A stretch of DNA of 7,091 bases from Cytophagales bacterium (GTDB taxonomy: Bacteria > Bacteroidota > Bacteroidia > Cytophagales > Cyclobacteriaceae). The stretch is from positions 1 through 7,091 of the forward strand of contig DNZD01000246.1 in assembly GCA_003504855.1 (NCBI GenBank). The letters are read 5' to 3'. The translations under genes were made by a program, and so were the position numbers. A model generated the notes under the pieces. It was not told where the DNA came from, made no database searches, and saw nothing but the letters and a program-made list of their open reading frames with translations. Below, in pieces: positions 5,950-7,091 of the stretch (position 1 is its first letter; each line of letters opens with the position of its first letter).

Positions 5950-7091
5950 GGGTAGAGGAGGTACTTCTGACGGGTGACCTTGAAGGCATCAAGGCCGGGC
6001 TTCCACGTTTCACGAATCGCGGAGACACTCATGCCCTTCTTGATCTGTTCGCGTAACTCGACGGTGCCGGCCAGCTTTTCAAAATAGGGGATAAAGAATT
6101 TCTCCTTGTCAGGAAAAGCCTTGTACATATCGAGGAGGTACTGCAACATGATTCCCTTTTCAATTTTTGCCTTGCGGAGATCAATGCCATAGCACAGTTT
6201 GTCCTGGAGGGGAGGTGTCTTGGCCATGGTGTCGATGCTCACCGGTGTGAACGAGAATTTATACTGATGAAGATCAGGGTGTCCGATCATCTCAAAGGGG
6301 TTGCGCGTTCCGCGGCCCAGGCTCAGTACAGTGCCTTCGAAAAAACAAGTGGATGGATATAATAGTACCCCATGGTTGTTGGGCAGGTTTGGGGACGGGT
6401 GAATGGGCAGGGTGTACGAATCCGTGTGCTTCCAGTTTCTGAGTTTAAGTACTTCGAGGTTGCACGTCACGCCGTCCTTCAGCCACCGTTCACCATTGAT
6501 CATCTGCGCATATTCTCCAATGGTCATGCCATGTACGACCGGGATGGGGTGCATCCCTACGAATGATTTGAAGGCAGGTTGTAGTATAGGCCCATCGATA
6601 TAGCTGCCGTTTGGATTAGGCCTATCCAGAACGAGAAGAGATACTTTATTTTCACCGCAAGCTTCCATCAGGTAATGCAGTGAACTGATGTAGGTATAAA
6701 ACCGTGTCCCCACATCCTGAATATCAAAGACCACGAGGTCAACATCGCTAAGCTGTTCTGGTGTGGCTTTATAATTCTTGCCATACAAGGACACCACTTT
6801 CAGGCCGGACCTGGCATCGATACCATCAGAGACCGTTTCACCAGCGTCGGCTTTTCCCCTGAACCCGTGTTCCGGTCCAAATACCTTCACAATATTTACA
6901 CCCCGCGCTTTGAGCGTGTCGGCCAGGTGCCGTTTTCCCACCACGGATGTCTGGTTCACCATCAACGCTACCCGCTTTCCCACTAGTTTGGGCAGCAGTA
7001 CATCCATTTGATCGGCGCCAGTACGCAGGGCTTTTGACTGGGCACCTGCCGAAAAGGACAGGGACAAGGTGATCAGGCAGATAAAAAGTCT
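5946..7091 (-). CDS. namZ: Secreted DUF1343 / GH171 exo-beta-N-acetylmuramidase (NamZ-like), 5' end cut by window
   Basis: The frame is open to the window edge and gives 381 residues without a confident start; a TTG at 7067 is internal to the signal peptide, so the true start lies beyond 7091. The first visible residues (RLFICLITLSLSFSAGAQ) look like the end of a Sec signal peptide with cleavage after AGA. Counting from the first visible codon, DUF1343 landmarks are VNQTS (45-49), FGPEHGFRG (71-79), FDIQDVGTRFYTY (122-134), LDRPNPNG (155-162), EGT (252-254) and GRGTRNPFEMIG (259-270), with the typical ending KYLLYP. Members of this family (B. subtilis and Tannerella forsythia NamZ) release MurNAc from the non-reducing end of peptidoglycan fragments, working with NagZ and amidase in cell-wall recycling. 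Whether this protein does so is inferred from family membership. No lipobox is visible, so it is probably periplasmic or secreted. Confidence 0.93.
   Translation of the reverse strand, partial: RLFICLITLSLSFSAGAQSKALRTGADQMDVLLPKLVGKRVALMVNQTSVVGKRHLADTLKARGVNIVKVFGPEHGFRGKADAGETVSDGIDARSGLKVVSLYGKNYKATPEQLSDVDLVVFDIQDVGTRFYTYISSLHYLMEACGENKVSLLVLDRPNPNGSYIDGPILQPAFKSFVGMHPIPVVHGMTIGEYAQMINGERWLKDGVTCNLEVLKLRNWKHTDSYTLPIHPSPNLPNNHGVLLYPSTCFFEGTVLSLGRGTRNPFEMIGHPDLHQYKFSFTPVSIDTMAKTPPLQDKLCYGIDLRKAKIEKGIMLQYLLDMYKAFPDKEKFFIPYFEKLAGTVELREQIKKGMSVSAIRETWKPGLDAFKVTRQKYLLYP

Overview
The window is a dense, one-directional stretch of bacterial chromosome. All nine genes lie on the minus strand and are read from high to low coordinates. 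The most likely source is a member of Bacteroidota, perhaps a Cytophagales-like lineage. This is inferred from the absence of clear Shine-Dalgarno sequences before most starts, from a secreted DUF1343/NamZ enzyme, and from the style of the folA, nth and lipoprotein sequences. The sequence alone cannot settle the genus. No RNA genes, mobile elements, CRISPR arrays or phage genes were seen, and no gap between genes exceeds about 75 bases.

In transcription order the first block is namZ (DUF1343/GH171 exo-N-acetylmuramidase, 5' end outside the window), which overlaps nth (endonuclease III) by four bases. After a 74-base gap comes fmt (methionyl-tRNA formyltransferase), which overlaps folA (dihydrofolate reductase) by four bases. 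The fmt/folA pair is metabolically coherent, because FolA makes tetrahydrofolate and Fmt uses its 10-formyl derivative to make initiator fMet-tRNA.

A 49-base gap leads to a second tight block. A small four-helix membrane protein of unknown function overlaps a classical short-chain dehydrogenase by four bases, and the dehydrogenase stops one base before a TSUP (TauE/SafE) family membrane transporter. After a 63-base gap come msrB (methionine-R-sulfoxide reductase) and, 12 bases later, a GH32 fructan-hydrolase lipoprotein (levanase/inulinase type) that runs off the low-coordinate end of the window.

Most of this is housekeeping or common accessory content, and I see no convincing new multi-gene system. 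The points most worth a second look are an Nth whose C-terminal cysteine cluster has abnormal spacing and lacks a fourth cysteine, the uncharacterised membrane protein coupled to the dehydrogenase and TSUP transporter, the GTG-started folA nested on the fmt stop codon, and an MsrB without the usual resolving cysteine.
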